From NCBI GenBank assembly GCA_029964075.1, contig CM057130.1, forward strand, positions 5,456,001 through 5,520,000: 64,000 bases of DNA, in the 5' to 3' direction. The notes beneath the pieces are model-generated. The model saw only the letters and a list, made by a program, of their open reading frames with translations. It searched no databases and was not told the origin of the DNA. Positions within the stretch are counted from its first letter, which is position 1; each line of letters begins with the position of its first letter. Positions 44,880-57,129 of the stretch are shown piece after piece. This stretch comes from Patiria pectinifera. Lineage: Eukaryota > Echinodermata > Asteroidea > Valvatida > Asterinidae. Both the position numbers and the translations under genes were made by a program.

Positions 44880-46191
44880 TGAGATGGAGAAAATATGCAA
44901 AGCAACTGGATGTGATTTCATGAACTCCAAGCTGATTTCGTCAGTTCTTCGACATACTTAATTTTCTGAAATAGATTTAAATCTAAGTTACATTTCCGCA
45001 CCTATTGTGGAACCCGGCGACCAGAATTAGAAGCTTTTACTGTGGTGGTGTCGCGCTCACGCGCATGCTGCACGCGTTCTTAAAGACGAGGCGCTTGCGC
45101 ATTTTGGTATTCCTATTGGTTGAAGGAGCCCGGAGTGCGTGCGGTACTACCTGAGCGCAACTCGCACGAGCCTGGCGCCACCGCAGAAAATGGCTGCCGT
45201 CGGATTTGTCTGTAATTTGAATTCTGCCTTTTAAAGTGACTGTTAATCAAACTAAATTATGGGGTGTTCCAAAAACTGAAATTCAAACTCTATTGTCGTT
45301 TGCATTAAAAACCACACTCATGTCTTTGAAAAAAAAATACCTCAAAATTGATAGTTAGATGGTCTGAAAACCTTTGATTTTTGCCACTGATGACAGTCTC
45401 ATTAAAATGACGAGGATCTTTAGACAATAGAAAAAGACTTTTATTGTGAAGAAGTTGCATTGAAAGTTTTGCTTTATAGTTAATATCAGCCGTTGGTAGC
45501 ATTGACATTTCTTATTTTTGGGTGTGTCTTAATTTTGTGTTGGTTGTTTTACTCCCGCTAGAATTTACTCATTTGTGCCTTTAAATGCAAACATTCTGTA
45601 GTTTTTGGTATTGATTAATTCACTCTGAAATAAGTTTTGGTTTCACTGTGTTATTTGAAGTGAAATCTTGTATGAAGCATGCATGGTGTATATATTTGAT
45701 GTGATCTTTAAAAAACCCTTCACGTGGTGAATGCTATTTTGAGAAAATGACCATGAAGTCAGCTACCTCTGTACTCAAAGCGCCATTTTAAAGAATCTTT
45801 ATCAACTTATATCTTAGCCAAAAACTTACAATCGGCTAATTTGGTTTTAGTGTCTTAAATGTGAAATATATGTTACAAAGTAACAGGTTTATGCAGGTTG
45901 CATCTTATGGTCTATTTTACGGTATATGAGCAAATGCTTACGAATTAACTGTACATTATAATTGCGCTTGAAAAATGAAAATAATTTTTTATATATGACT
46001 GATATAGATTTATACTTCAAATTGGTCAATTATAAATAACTGTATTAAATAAATGAATTTGTTGTATGATATTAAAATGAATGATACCTAACACAAAGCC
46101 AGACTAGAATAGCTTAATAGAGCTTGACCATACTGTTTTTTACACAGTCCAAATTTGACTCTTCTGTAGGCATGTACTATGCCAAAATAAA
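44880..46191 (+). other. Predicted non-coding last exon (3' UTR) with poly(A) signals
   Basis: Acceptor tatttacag ends at 44879. No conserved frame follows. AATAAA hexamers lie at 46048-46053 and 46186-46191; the second is my best guess for the main signal. The exon is AT-rich apart from a MITE at 45040-45194. The evidence is the splice signals and the lack of a nearer AATAAA-rich end; an unspliced UTR ending elsewhere is possible. Confidence 0.5.
45040..45194. mobile_element. Small MITE copy 2, inside the predicted 3' UTR
   Basis: CTGTGGTGGTGTCGCGC at the left pairs with GCGCCACCGCAG at the right, and the block GGTTGAAGGAGCCCGGAGT is shared with 30052-30220. GC-rich against an AT-rich exon. 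Confidence 0.65.
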
Positions 46192-47225
46192 AACAATCGC
46201 TGATCCCCCTCCCCCCCCCCCGATGTGTAGTAAACAAATAGGTCAAACTGTTCCTGTGTATTGTCCATGCATCATTCTAGACTTATAGTTTTCAGTTTAA
46301 CACAGCGATACACATGTTCCAATACTATAGGATATTTAATCCCTTTAATTAAGGCATCATTTTCGTAAAGTGTTTATAGCAAGTATGTTAATCTTTATAG
46401 AAAAAAATATTATTTTTGTTGATGATTTGGATGTTTAACATAAACTTTCGAAATAGCTCGCATGTGTGAACTTTTAATGATATCATAACTAGCTGTAGAT
46501 AAAGCGTTGGTTAGCATTAGTGTGCATAATACAAAGGAACCTGCCTTATTAAACGAAATGGCGTTATTTTTGCATCCACTTTATAAAAAAAATGTATTCA
46601 GTTGATGGCGTTCATGAAGTTTTTAAACTGTATGGATTGTGGTCAGGAGTAGATTGATTTTACCTGTATATGTCTCAATATTCAACTTAAGACTAGATGT
46701 TTATTTTTAGACCAGTTCTGTCAGTAGTCTCCAGCTTATTTTGACGCTCAGGTAGTTTAGACATGTTTCATTTTTCGCATTGCAGTGTAGTTGTTTTATT
46801 GTTTTCATCGTTTTACTTTCACGAGACTTATAAAGAAAATGAACTTTCATTGGATGATACGTGTGTAATTTACTGATTGATGATAATAAATTTCAGGGAA
46901 GTAAGATAAACTGGGAAGACAACGGGTCATTCTTTATACATCGAGGGCCGGTCCTCACATCACGTGACTGTGCGAACCGAATTGCCAGAAAGTTGACTTC
47001 TGAAACTCTTCGTGTTGACAGGTGTCACAGTCAAGTCATCAGAACTCAATCATCAGTCTGTCTGTCTCAACTTCAAATCACAAGTATAAACAGTAACAAA
47101 TTCCTTTGTCATTGCGCATTCTGTTCTTGTGATCTTTTAATTTGCTTTGATTGGCCGGACAAATCTGTAAAGCATCGTAGCGGCACGTGGCATACGCCAA
47201 AATTAGTTTGCCAGTTATATGGAAA
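46192..47225. other. Intergenic stretch after the HYR gene
   Basis: AT-rich with a C-tract at 46206-46222. A 150-codon open frame at 46861-47313 has no recognisable domain and runs into a dispersed repeat, so I do not call a gene. Confidence 0.5.
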
Positions 47226-47530
47226 ACTCGAAAGCACTTGGAGAGCGCAAACCTCCGCCAAGGCTAAACAGTTCCCCGCCATATTGTCAGTACACCCAAA
47301 AGTACTCGCATAAATGGTGAAGAATCCTTAAAAAGATAATCCGGATGTAGACCCGGATCCGGATCACTTCCAAAATCTAATCGATTTGTACTTGTACCAA
47401 GGACCACCCCTAAAAAAAATCACGAAAATCTGTCCATAACTTTTTGAGTTATTTATAACTTCTTGAGTTATCTTGTTAACAGACAACTAACCAACAAACT
47501 AACCAAAGCCGATGAAAACAATAATATTTC
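47226..47530 (+). repeat. Dispersed retroposon 3' end (TCCATAACTTTTTGAGTTAT type)
   Basis: GAGCGCAAACCTCCGCCAAGG, a GATCCGGATC block, TAATCGATTTGTACTTGTACC and TCCATAACTTTTTGAGTTAT followed by a CTAACCAACAAA run form a pattern I know from many marine invertebrate genomes, probably the 3' end of a LINE or LINE-dependent SINE. No tRNA head is seen. Confidence 0.6.
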
Positions 47531-47927
47531 CCGCTCCTATTGTCACATTATGTAGGAATGAGGCTGTTAAACCTGTCTGGTGCAGGAAATTGTTGATTTT
47601 AGGTGTAGCACTTGACAAAAGCAGCCATTTTGGATCTAAAAAGTTATGATGAAAAAAAAAATCACATTTAAAATTGTTTGCAATTGTATCGATCAACTGT
47701 TGTTGCGTCTTGATACTGTCTGTTCATAGATGCCGATGGGGTAAGTTGCAAGGGCGGATTGACTAGGAGATGGCTGCCATGGCTAATCTGACCATTGTCC
47801 AATGAGCGGGGAGAACCGCAATGTTTCTTTCTTGCAACTACGGCGGAAAGCGGTTCATATATTGCCAAAGGCTTTGGTCCATGTATTATGTGGACTTCCG
47901 CACCCCTACCACCCTTAAAAATAGGGG

Positions 47928-47970
47928 AATTGCCATTGGATTGTGGGTCACCCACAATCCAATGGCAATT
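47928..47970. repeat. Perfect 21-bp-arm hairpin
   Basis: AATTGCCATTGGATTGTGGGT, a single C, and its exact complement. Probably the end or centre of a small palindromic element; outer ends were not identified. Confidence 0.8.
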
Positions 47971-48610
47971 ATAGTATAATTGTTCATCAAAAGGGAAAAC
48001 GTGCTATCGCACTGGCATTTTTGAGATGATTACGGCAGACACAATTAAATGGGCGCTATTTGGAGGGGTACATTGGATGTATACAAAAGATTAGCGCACT
48101 CCTATTGTATCCACCAATTTTACCTTTAAAAGGGGCCTATACATTCTTGACAGTTTTAGTGGGCTGGGCAGAACTTGTCTTATTTTTTCCTTTTACGAGA
48201 GTCTGAAGACCTGTCGCTTCATTACATTTGAAGCAAGATGTGCCACGGAGGGACGCCCCCCCCCTTTATTGTGTTGGTCATTGCGTTCCCCGAATCTCAG
48301 AAATTGTTTGAAGAATTGGGGGGGATGTGTTGGGTAACAATAGTCCATAGGGTGTGGACAACTGGGAGGACCCGCTCTGTCTCACAACATGCGCGGTATA
48401 TTCTCTTTATTTCTAGCAAAGGGGCCGGGGTTGTTTTCATCCCTAGTTTCTTAAGCTATAGAAAAGAAACAAAATAGGCCACTTTCAACGTGTATACTGT
48501 AAATGGCGAGGTGTTCTTAGCACCGTAACTTCATGGCAAATCCAGTTGATGGTTGAAAGCAGTGCCGTCCCGTACACGCACGCTTTGGAGAGATGCAACA
48601 GTTACATGTA

Positions 48611-49307
48611 CAGGGTGAGTAAAAACAAACAAACAGGGAAACCCAAATGGTGCCCCCTATTTTTTGTGAAGATGTTCGGCATGTGGTGCTTTTCAGCTCT
48701 AAGATTCTAGGATCTACAATTAATAAGTTTCTTTTAGTGAAAGAATCATTCAAATCGCCCATGTACTTTTCCAGTTATGGGATTTTGAACACAAAAACTG
48801 GTGTTTTTTTTAAGCTTGTCCACGGATCACAATAAAGGCAAGTGATATTTCAGCAAAACGAAAACTATTTACATTACATGAAAAAACACATCAGAACACT
48901 CTCATAGCCATAGTAACTGGCACTTATCACATTTATTTAGAAACCTGCTACTTCCACTGTTAAAATAACATGCTATATAATGTCAAGAGTATTATAGTCT
49001 TGCCCTGTCTTCTAGTTGGCTACCCCGGAGACTTATGGGATTATTCTGATATCATTTCAGGATATACGACTGGTTTCATTTTTACTGAAATATCATGTGA
49101 TCCGTGGACAAGGTTTAAAAACGGTGTTTGTGTTCAAAACTTTATAACTGGAAAAGTACATAAGTGATTTCAATGATTCTTTCACTAAATGAAAGCTTAT
49201 TAATTGGGCTTTCATATCGTAGATATGGAAAACGCTACATGCAGAACTTCTTTTTTTTTTTTTAAATAGGGGCACCATTTTGGGTTTCCTTTTTTTTACT
49301 CGCCCTG
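48611..49307. mobile_element. Tc1/mariner-like foldback MITE (copy 3), TA target duplication
   Basis: TA-CAGGGTGAGTAAAAA at the left and TTTTTTTACTCGCCCTG-TA at the right. Arms pair over several hundred bases (for example ATTAATAAGTTTCTTTTAGTG at 48719 with its near-complement at 49190). It is the best-preserved copy of the family. Confidence 0.8.
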
Positions 49308-49460
49308 TAATAGGAATACACACTATCGATGTGATATTTGGCAATGTGGTTTATATTCCTCCATGATGTCTTTGGTGAGTTCAACGTTAACACCTAAAGC
49401 TTCTTTTATTTTCCACAAAAAAACATGTTTTCACTTCGTTTAAATAATTTAATTCATTAT

Positions 49461-49745
49461 TTAAAGGGAATGTACAACATTTGCTTTTGCTGCAATTTTC
49501 AGAAATAAATGGATTTGGAGGAGTAGTATGTTATAGCAAATATTGTTAAAATGACTTGTTTCACGATTTGGGCTTGAAGATGTTGGAAAAACCAAGAAAA
49601 CCAATCATGTTCTTGTAGTCTGGTTCCCTGACCCCACTTAAGATGAAACAGAGCAATTTATAAACTTTGCGGAATTGTAAGGTCAGAGAATCAGTCTAGC
49701 AGGCTTGTACCCCTTCACAGGTGTGTAATCAATTACAAAGAAAAC
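49461..49745. mobile_element. TTAA MITE, copy 3, truncated and inverted
   Basis: TTAAAGGGAATGTACAAC followed by the reverse complement of the right part of copies 1 and 2. It loses similarity near 49745, so the other end is missing. Confidence 0.7.
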
Positions 49746-49957
49746 GCGGAATAACTAATTATGAAAAATTAGGGATCCCGGTTGAAAAAACCAAAAAGGC
49801 ACCAAGTACCCTTGAATACGGCAAATGAAAATTGAAAATAAGGTTAAATGGAAAATAATGGTGCATTTTCAAGAATTGCTTTAAAAAAATATACATTACA
49901 GGGGCCCTTTGAACCTTTTGTGTTAGTATTGCCGCACAATTCGATTACAATATTTTC

Positions 49958-50932
49958 CTAAGAATTCAAATGTCTGCTATCGGTATCAGTTGTAATGTCC
50001 AAGGTATATGGCATTCGTTTGACCATTACTGTCGACTTATCTGTAACTTTTCGTCTCTTCCTGTCTTCGTGAGTCTTATAAGGCGGCCCTACCCTCTCCC
50101 AAGTCCGAGGACCGTATGATGACTGCTTTTGCGAGAATAAGGGGGAGGATTTGGTCCTTGCTGCCCCGTGCTTGGAGCTCGGCGCGCCCGTAGTCCAATC
50201 TCCATCCGGTTTTGTCCGGATATTGGGCAAGAACGTCCCGAAACTGGATTTCTGATTTGGGCGCGGTTCCTTCCCGCCTTCCGTGGACCGATAGGCCAGC
50301 TTGTCCAGGCGATGCATCCGCAGACACGCGGTGCAGTATCGCTGGCCCACCACGTCACAGTAATGACGGGCGGTACCTTGACAACTCTGAGTCGGCTTGT
50401 CGGTTCCTAGCCTCCCCTTGGCAAGCGAAGGGAGTGACAAGTCGTGGCGACCGGATCTCCTGTCTGCGTTTTTCTTTCCGAACTGATGAAGAAACAGACT
50501 GCTCTTATCCCGGTAAAACGCATCGATGATCTTTTTCTCAGGTTTGGGTTCCAGATTTCGCCGAGCAGGGCCGCCTCTGCTGCCCGGATGCGTCAGGTCT
50601 AGAGTCCGCTGAAAGGCGTCCCCGTAGATCCCATTCTTGTCCAGTCGATTGTTCTCCTCTTGATTTCCAAACTTCGGTTCCAGGGACTTGGCGGTGACCT
50701 TGAGGGGTTGTTTCAAATCCTGAACAGATGTCTTCTCTTGGTCGGCGGTGTGGTGTCGCCGAGAGCCCTTTGGGACCTTCCACATTTGCTCCTTCTTCCG
50801 GACGGGTTTCTTGTTGCGCATGCGCGAGTTGCCGATGATGGTGAACTTGGAGCAAGGGATCTTGGGTAAGTGTTCGATGCTGACCTCCACCCCGTGGTCC
50901 ATGACCGACATGAAACCCTCTCCAGTTTCCAT
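49958..50932 (-). CDS. Uncharacterised 324-residue basic protein with B-box-like Cys/His cluster
   Basis: A single uninterrupted frame from ATG (50932-50930) to TAG; an in-frame TAA lies 12 bases upstream, so the start is firm unless an upstream exon splices in. The strand is clearly GC-richer than its neighbours. The protein is basic and low-complexity outside one block, C184-Q-G-T-A-R-H190-Y-C192 ... Y-C200-T-A-C203-L-R-M-H207 (50312-50383), which resembles a B-box or similar zinc site. The position after C-D-V is Val where such fingers usually have a second Cys, so one ligand may be missing. Residues 1-60 have a conserved-looking start with M-R-N-K-K-P-V-R-K-K. I do not recognise the family. 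It may be a single-exon gene, or a retrocopy. Confidence 0.7.
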   Translation of the reverse strand: METGEGFMSVMDHGVEVSIEHLPKIPCSKFTIIGNSRMRNKKPVRKKEQMWKVPKGSRRHHTADQEKTSVQDLKQPLKVTAKSLEPKFGNQEENNRLDKNGIYGDAFQRTLDLTHPGSRGGPARRNLEPKPEKKIIDAFYRDKSSLFLHQFGKKNADRRSGRHDLSLPSLAKGRLGTDKPTQSCQGTARHYCDVVGQRYCTACLRMHRLDKLAYRSTEGGKEPRPNQKSSFGTFLPNIRTKPDGDWTTGAPSSKHGAARTKSSPLFSQKQSSYGPRTWERVGPPYKTHEDRKRRKVTDKSTVMVKRMPYTLDITTDTDSRHLNS

Positions 50933-53076
50933 GACACCTTGTTAATCGGCACTCTATTCAGAGAATGTCAGAGATTTCCTGCGAATACCGAGTGATGGTC
51001 ACACACTTATCCGTCCATCCGATGAGACGTTCCATGGTAGGATTGCACTGAAACTACAAAATCCAACCAGTTGGCCCATCACGTAAAGTGAAACTTATGG
51101 TGGTGTTCAAAATTATTCTCCGAAGTATGTACATGTAAATGACTTGTACATCATTTCCATAAGTTCTTGAATCTGAGGGTGAAAGCACGCAGCTTACCGT
51201 TTGAGCACATTCTGTGCAAAATACTGTTGGTTGTCAGTCAAAGGTTGAAGCTCATGGATGCCTCGTTGTGTTCTTGGTGTTTGTATCACAGCCACTTAAA
51301 TACACGCCAGTGAACATTTGCCCCATTTTACTAGAAAAGGAGCTCTCAGGCTGGTATATCGGCAAAAACACCCGACCTGCATGATGTATGAGCATGCAGG
51401 GTTGGGGAGGTTAAATCCAGTCAAAATGTGGTGCACTCTGACAACTCAGCCAAGCATTCAGTCACGTCGACATGTCAATGGAGTCAATCAAATTATGGTT
51501 TGTGATCCGGCAGGGTTCATAGTCAGATTGAAGTCGTGATATATACAGCAGTGCCTATAAAAAAATATGGTTTGATAACAGCTTGCACACAGGTACGACT
51601 TCAATTTTCATCGAAATTTGTTTGGCGTTTCCTTGACAACTGGTACAGGTTGGAGTTCCACTGTCAAGCAGTTTAGGCCAACTAAGAGAATGAATGTCTG
51701 CTTGAGTTAGTTGCTTTTCACCTGACTAATCGAAGTTGATAAAAAAATCGCATCGAATCTTCCTTGCGGTGAAAGTCAGTCAGTTTCGCTTCCGATGTTA
51801 TGCAACTTGTCTGGTCGTCATTATCGACAAGATGAGAACCGTAAATGCTTCCGTGGTGTTAGGGTATTTCTTCAGGGGACGGAAATCAACCGGTGGCAAA
51901 ATCTGAAGTTCCATTAGTGGTACGCATTTCCATTGAGAGAAATCGAATTGAAAATCACATTCGACTGAACGATGTCCCAAACGCTTCGACTATCATGGAA
52001 GTCTCTTTCAAAACAGTGCGATGAAACTTGTGATGAAACTTGTACGACTACCTTGCCTGATGATATTTGAACTGGTTTGTAATTCTCTATGCGCCAGTTT
52101 CTAAGCGCACGGCCTCATTACTGGTAATATCCACGGGCACCGAGCAACACCGATTCACCGGCACAGATCGTCCTTTGTACCTGCCCGACGAAGTGTTATG
52201 AAGGCTGGTGGGCTCAACCCTCGGACATAATACGTCAGCAGCCCCAAATCTAAACTACCAGTTGACATAAAGGTTCAGGTAACAATGAGAAAGACAGCTC
52301 TGCTAACAACCGGCTCTCGTGAAGCACTTCAAGTGATCTGGTCCGGCCCTTTGTGCCCATTGTTAAGGGACAAGATTTGGAGGTCTACCGGCTTGTCAAA
52401 ATGTAAATTAAGACAAATAACATCGCTGGGTTTGTAGTGTTGGGTTGGGGATTGTAAATTCCCATCAACTTGTATAAATAACAAATTGTTTGTCATGAGA
52501 CATTTGGGCTATACACCTGAAGGAGGTGTACACTCGCCCAGAGCAAATGCTCAACATATAAATTGTATGGATTGTTGGAATAAGTGTTTCCTGGAACGGG
52601 ATAAAGATGATTTTAAATCTTATGTAGTGTGTTGTTGTTGTTGTTGTTGTTGTTGTTTGTTTGGGGCTTTTTTTTTGGGGGGGGGCCGAGTTTCATCCTG
52701 GACCTGTAACCATGAAGGTTTTTGAAGAATTACATATTAAGTGACAATACATGCATGAAGTCTTTTACAACCTACCTTTATTATGCCTTTATAAGGCGGA
52801 GTTAAAGGGCAGTGGTTTTTTTAACTTTGCACACATGAGTAAACTAAATTTGGACATCTGCTGTTACTAAATAAAAGTAACAAAGAACGACCTCATTATG
52901 AGATACCTGTACCTGCACATGGGTTCTATAGCAATGTGTAGGCCTATACGTATAAAAGCATGACATGAAACGTTGAAGGTATCATTAACATTCATTTCGT
53001 ACTTTTTGCCGTTCGATAATTAATGAAAATCTGTTGTTTTCGCTACTTCTGAAAACTCAACTTGATATCTTACATA
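50933..53076. other. Region upstream of the minus-strand gene
   Basis: About 2.1 kb with no recognised element. It should hold the promoter of the minus-strand gene. A (TTG)n run and a G-tract lie at 52630-52690. Confidence 0.4.
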
Positions 53077-54361
53077 ATCCCGGGATATACCGTTATTTCG
53101 TTTTACCGTTTTGTAAAACGGTCAAACGGTATTAGGTCACAAAAAACAATGACCTTTTTGTTGTTTTTCTTAATTGTTGAAAGCGATAAACGGTTAGTTG
53201 CTTCATTTTCAGAGTGTTGTTTTACAAGAACATGACAATGAAAAACGGTCAATAGTCCTGACGACCATTTTTTGATTTAGGTTCGGCAATTAAGCAATGC
53301 ACCTAGGAATGTTAATGCGTCCTCATGGGATCGAGTCATTGCCTGGGACCCAAATTGCCCTTCTCACATTTCGTTCTCACGACATAGTTTTCGAACTGGC
53401 TATTGAAGAGCCGCGCCGAACTCCAATTTCCTTCAAATATCTGCAACTTCTTTAAACGTATTACCATCCTGTATCCATTATATCCATTATAAAAAGTAAT
53501 GTCCTCCATTGAAGTTTTCCAGTATCATTTTTGCTTGCAACTCTTAAGCCCCACCAACTGAATCGCGTGAGAAGGGGGCCAGGGTCACGCCAGGAATCAC
53601 ACCACACATTATGCCGAGGTAACACTTTTTCATGTAAAGCATGGTCCCCCTCCATCCCCCTTGCCCAGCACCACAAAATGCACCACGGACTGCTCACTAT
53701 GACACTGAAATAAAAAAAATAAAAACAGTCTGTATGGCCAAAAAAAAAAAAGTCTCCGGTTTCTGGTATGGAGCTTGCCCCAAAAGTGGTGCGGCGACGC
53801 GCCTTTTTTTTTTTTTTTACCTTTTTTTTTTTTTTTGGCTTCAAATGTCGGCTGATGACTGCAAATGGTGCCCGACTAAACTTAGTGCAAATATATGGGA
53901 GTCCAGAGAGGCCACATAAATCTTATTCTCGATCATAACCCCATCTAAAAACACGTTAAAATTGTGCAGCAGCAGAATTCCAGTCAAACCAGTGAGTTTG
54001 GCGGTTTTGAAACATCATCTTGTATTGAAAAAAAAAACCTTTTTCATTTTGCCGACGCGCATGGCTACGGCGACGCGCGCGCATACCAGAAACCGGAGAT
54101 TTTTTTTTTTTTGGCCTATTCAATACTGACCGTTTTGCTGTTTTTCAAAGTTATTTGTGTAAAACTGTAACACAAAAATCATTGATCGTTATGCTGTAAT
54201 GAATTTTATTAAACTTATAAAACAGAGAAACCGTATTTATCCTAATAACGTTTGACCGTTTACAAAACTGTAAAACGACAAAACGGTCTATGGTTTGTTT
54301 ACTGTTTTTGTTTTGAGGAAATGCAAAACGGTAAACCGAAACAACGGTATGTCCCGGGATT
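53077..54361. mobile_element. Inverted-repeat element, ATCCCGGGA(T/C)ATACCGTT ends
   Basis: The left end ATCCCGGGATATACCGTT and the right end AACGGTATGTCCCGGGAT are inverted, followed inward by AAAACGG/CCGTTTT repeats on both sides. No clear target duplication. It is interrupted by the Harbinger-like element at 53736-54116. Confidence 0.72.
53736..54116. mobile_element. Harbinger-like MITE, GGCC ends, nested; 3-bp duplication TAT
   Basis: GGCC-A-run-GTCTCCGGTTTCTGGTATG at the left is mirrored by CATACCAGAAACCGGAGA-T-run-GGCC. TAT flanks both sides (53733-53735 and 54117-54119). It is the same design as 5999-6360. Confidence 0.78.
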
Positions 54362-55740
54362 GATGATGTACTTCTGCAGAACGAATTCTGCAGAAGTAAC
54401 ATTTTTGGAATTATCGTAATGTTTTATTTGTAATGTCGACAATTGTCTTATATCCTCGACAAATCCTCTTCTTCTTTTTTTTTGGACAAAAAAACAAAAA
54501 CAAAAAAACCACGGGACGGCCCTCTGTACTAAGAGTTCCATGTTTCACCCAGGCAGCGCGATCGATGGGTACAGGCCTCAGAGAGTTCCGCGTTTTAAAC
54601 AGGCAGAATGATGTACGGTATGTACAGTAATGGGTCCGATGCTGTGGGAGGGGGCATCTTTATCGCTACAGAACCAACATTAAAAATGATCACAATGTTT
54701 TAATTTTAATGTGGATAAGTGTATTATATCCTCAACAACTCGAAGCCCTTACGGCGTGGGGTCCGGGGCCCGCTTTTTTTTTTAAACCTTCAAGTTCATG
54801 GCCCAGAAAATTATCTTATATAGCAAAGAATTTCAGGGTACACAAATTGTGATTTGTAGGAATTTTTCGAACTATATTTTATACCGGTCTGCACCCATAA
54901 GCTGTAGCCGTAGTTGGCATCATATTTTGCCCCCCCCCCCCCAAAAGGCACAAAACACCCCATTACGTAAAGAAAAGGCATGTTTAGGAAGTATTTTGTT
55001 ATTTTGTGCAGTGTTGGAACTTCCAGTTTGGAAACCATCGTCCACGCGTCATGTTGTAACATAAGGCCTAAAGAATGACCTTACTTCTAATAATGATACA
55101 AAAAAATTAAGCATTGATCGAATGTACTTGTATTTAGTATAAATAATATCATGGCAAACTTGTTTGTGAGCGGGTTTTGTATCGATCTTTTGTAGATTTA
55201 TCATGACCCTGTGTGAGCGTGCGGTTCTATTCTTTAAACAAAAGATTTCGTAATAATTCGTAAGTATCGTAGAGTACCCCAAATTTGCGCTTACAAATAT
55301 TCGCGCAACCAACTTTCTTGGCTCGTATCTTGTTTCCACGCAACACCGTCGTCAATATGTTATTCCCATATTCTGGTACATAGTTTCAACTTTTTACTAT
55401 TATTGTTTTTGAAAAATCTATGTTGGGGATTCTACGTACACATCCTTACTCGACATGTTATGACTTTATAAGCGACGACTTACTAGTCTGGCAGCTAGGT
55501 GGAGTTTCAATACCAATTTGAGCACAAAAGGTTTTGTGGTACGTCGGGGAGTATAGTTCTGAAATGGCCATTCTTTAGTTGCCTTAGGTCGGATCAAGTG
55601 GGTCAGTGGACTTCGGTAAAATGTCAAACATTAAGAGTTTAATTAACATGTCGCGCACAGGTGCGCTTTTTTGGATGAAAGTGTTGAGACTCCCCCATGA
55701 GACCAAAAACGCAGCTCAAGAATGGAAGGAGTCGGATATT
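54362..55740. other. Gene-free stretch
   Basis: Starts with a CTGCAGAAC/GTTCTGCAG hairpin at 54373-54396. Otherwise only homopolymer tracts; no exon or element ends recognised. Confidence 0.4.
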
Positions 55741-55754
55741 TTTTTTTTTAAATT

Positions 55755-55840
55755 AGGGTCATCGTCCACAGACCGCTGGGTTCGGGTTTCGAAACGGACG
55801 TCGTTGCATTTTTTTTGGTTTCCTATACACGCGCTCATTC
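55755..55840 (+). repeat. Partial tRNA-SINE, copy 1
   Basis: GTCATCGTCCACAGACCGC ... GGTTTCGAAACGGAC then a T-run and ATACACGCGCTCA. It lacks the A-box part that the copy at 58008 has. The B-box is close to GGTTCGAAACC. Confidence 0.65.
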
Positions 55841-55854
55841 AATTAGGGTTAATA

Positions 55855-57116
55855 AGAAATGAGAATAAAAGAAATGGAGAAGTTCCTATATTTGAATCCT
55901 AATATGAAACACACGCAATTAAAAAGAGCTGTTTCGGGGAACTTCTTTACCAAACAGCAAATTCTGAGCGGACTACTTTTCGTTAGTTGCACTCCCAAAA
56001 CAAACTGCGCGTAGGCTTGACGGTAAACTTGAATAGCGCCCTCAATCAACTAAAAGTAATCACGCAACCCGATCGTCATTGCACACTCAGTACAATTATT
56101 ATGTAATCATTACCATTCTTTCTAATCACAACAGCAAAGAACCCCTCTGTCTTAATCCAAATATGAAAACACGTAACTAGCAGGAGCTGTTCGGCGAGCT
56201 ACGTCGCCGAAACAGCTAATTTTGCTCTAACTACTTTTCGTACTTTTACCCTAAACCAAACCTGCGTAGGCTTGACCGTTAAACTTGCATAGTGCCCTCA
56301 ATTGTATTGACTGAGAGTATCACCACAAGTAATCGTCACTGAACAATGTACTCGGTAATATAGTTCTTTCCAATTGCTACAGTATACCAAGGAATTCGAA
56401 CACACCTTACTTTCTCTTCCAATATCGGGCGTTACACTACTGACAGCGCACTCTGTTCCTAATTTTTTTTTTAGCGCGTTCATTGTTACGCCGAATTGCC
56501 TATTCAACTTCGCTCTATTCGTTCACGTAGCGCGACCGTTCAGTAACAGTACTGGTCTCGCACACATTGTAATGTATAAGGCCAAATCCACAACACAGTG
56601 GTTGTTTTTTTTAGGGTGGGCCAAACATTATTTTGTTCCCCGAAAAAGTGGGTCCAAAATGTTCCGCCCCAAATTCGATATAAAACTAGGACTCTTCATG
56701 GCATCATTGCATGGTGGCTGAAATTTAATGCTGTAAGTAACATGGCTGCCTATTTTTGCGACGTCACGCTGAAAAAAATTGGTAAAAACCTTGGCTCTGT
56801 CAATGAAGAAGCCACAGTGAAAAGGGACATACATACGCAACGGCGGATCCGGGCGGGGGCCAACGGGGGCAATGCCCCCCCCCCCTCTCAAAAAAAGAAA
56901 TTACCAATTACCCATTTCTTTTCTTTCTTTTTTATTCAGTGAGTAAAATTCCAGCAAGTTCAATATGCATGTTCTCCACTTTGTAAAACTTGAGTTTGTC
57001 AACTCGCTATTACACAAAGCTGCGAAAAAACGGGGGAAATTTTGTTTCAAGAAATAAAAAGGTCATCGTATCCACGTTTAGGTATATAAAAAGTCAGCGA
57101 TCGTAATGCGGAAGAA
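55855..57116. repeat. 1.1 kb dispersed repeat, copy 1
   Basis: Shares long blocks in the same order with 59385-60620: AATGAGAATAAAAGAAATG, CAAACTGCGCGTAGGCTTGA, TTCCAATATCGGGCGTT, AGCGCGTTCATTGTTACGCC and GAGTAAAATTCCAG. Two of its internal segments also resemble each other (55905-56060 and 56160-56310). No coding frame is shared between copies. Confidence 0.75.
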
Positions 57117-57129
57117 ATAAACCTATGAA

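Larger units (their letters stand above)
746..46191 (+). other. Partial gene: HYR-repeat / EGF / SEA / transmembrane protein (25 coding exons seen)
   Basis: This span is one transcription unit assembled from exons whose frames and phases join without a break. Order: 16 HYR exons, 2 EGF exons, a 12-residue linker, 3 SEA exons, a Cys-rich/EGF exon, an EGF-end plus transmembrane exon, a terminal coding exon and a non-coding exon. HYR domains are immunoglobulin-like adhesion modules known from hyalin. SEA domains are usually autocleaved next to the membrane. A type I cell-surface adhesion or apical-coat protein is inferred. No initiator Met or signal peptide is visible before exon 1, which opens in phase 1 directly after an acceptor, so the 5' part lies outside the window. 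Exon joins are inferred from consensus splice sites and phase; no transcript was available. Confidence 0.85.

Noticed and set aside
46861-47313. 150-codon plus-strand frame
   Set aside because: No recognisable domain, and its end overlaps a dispersed retroposon tail.
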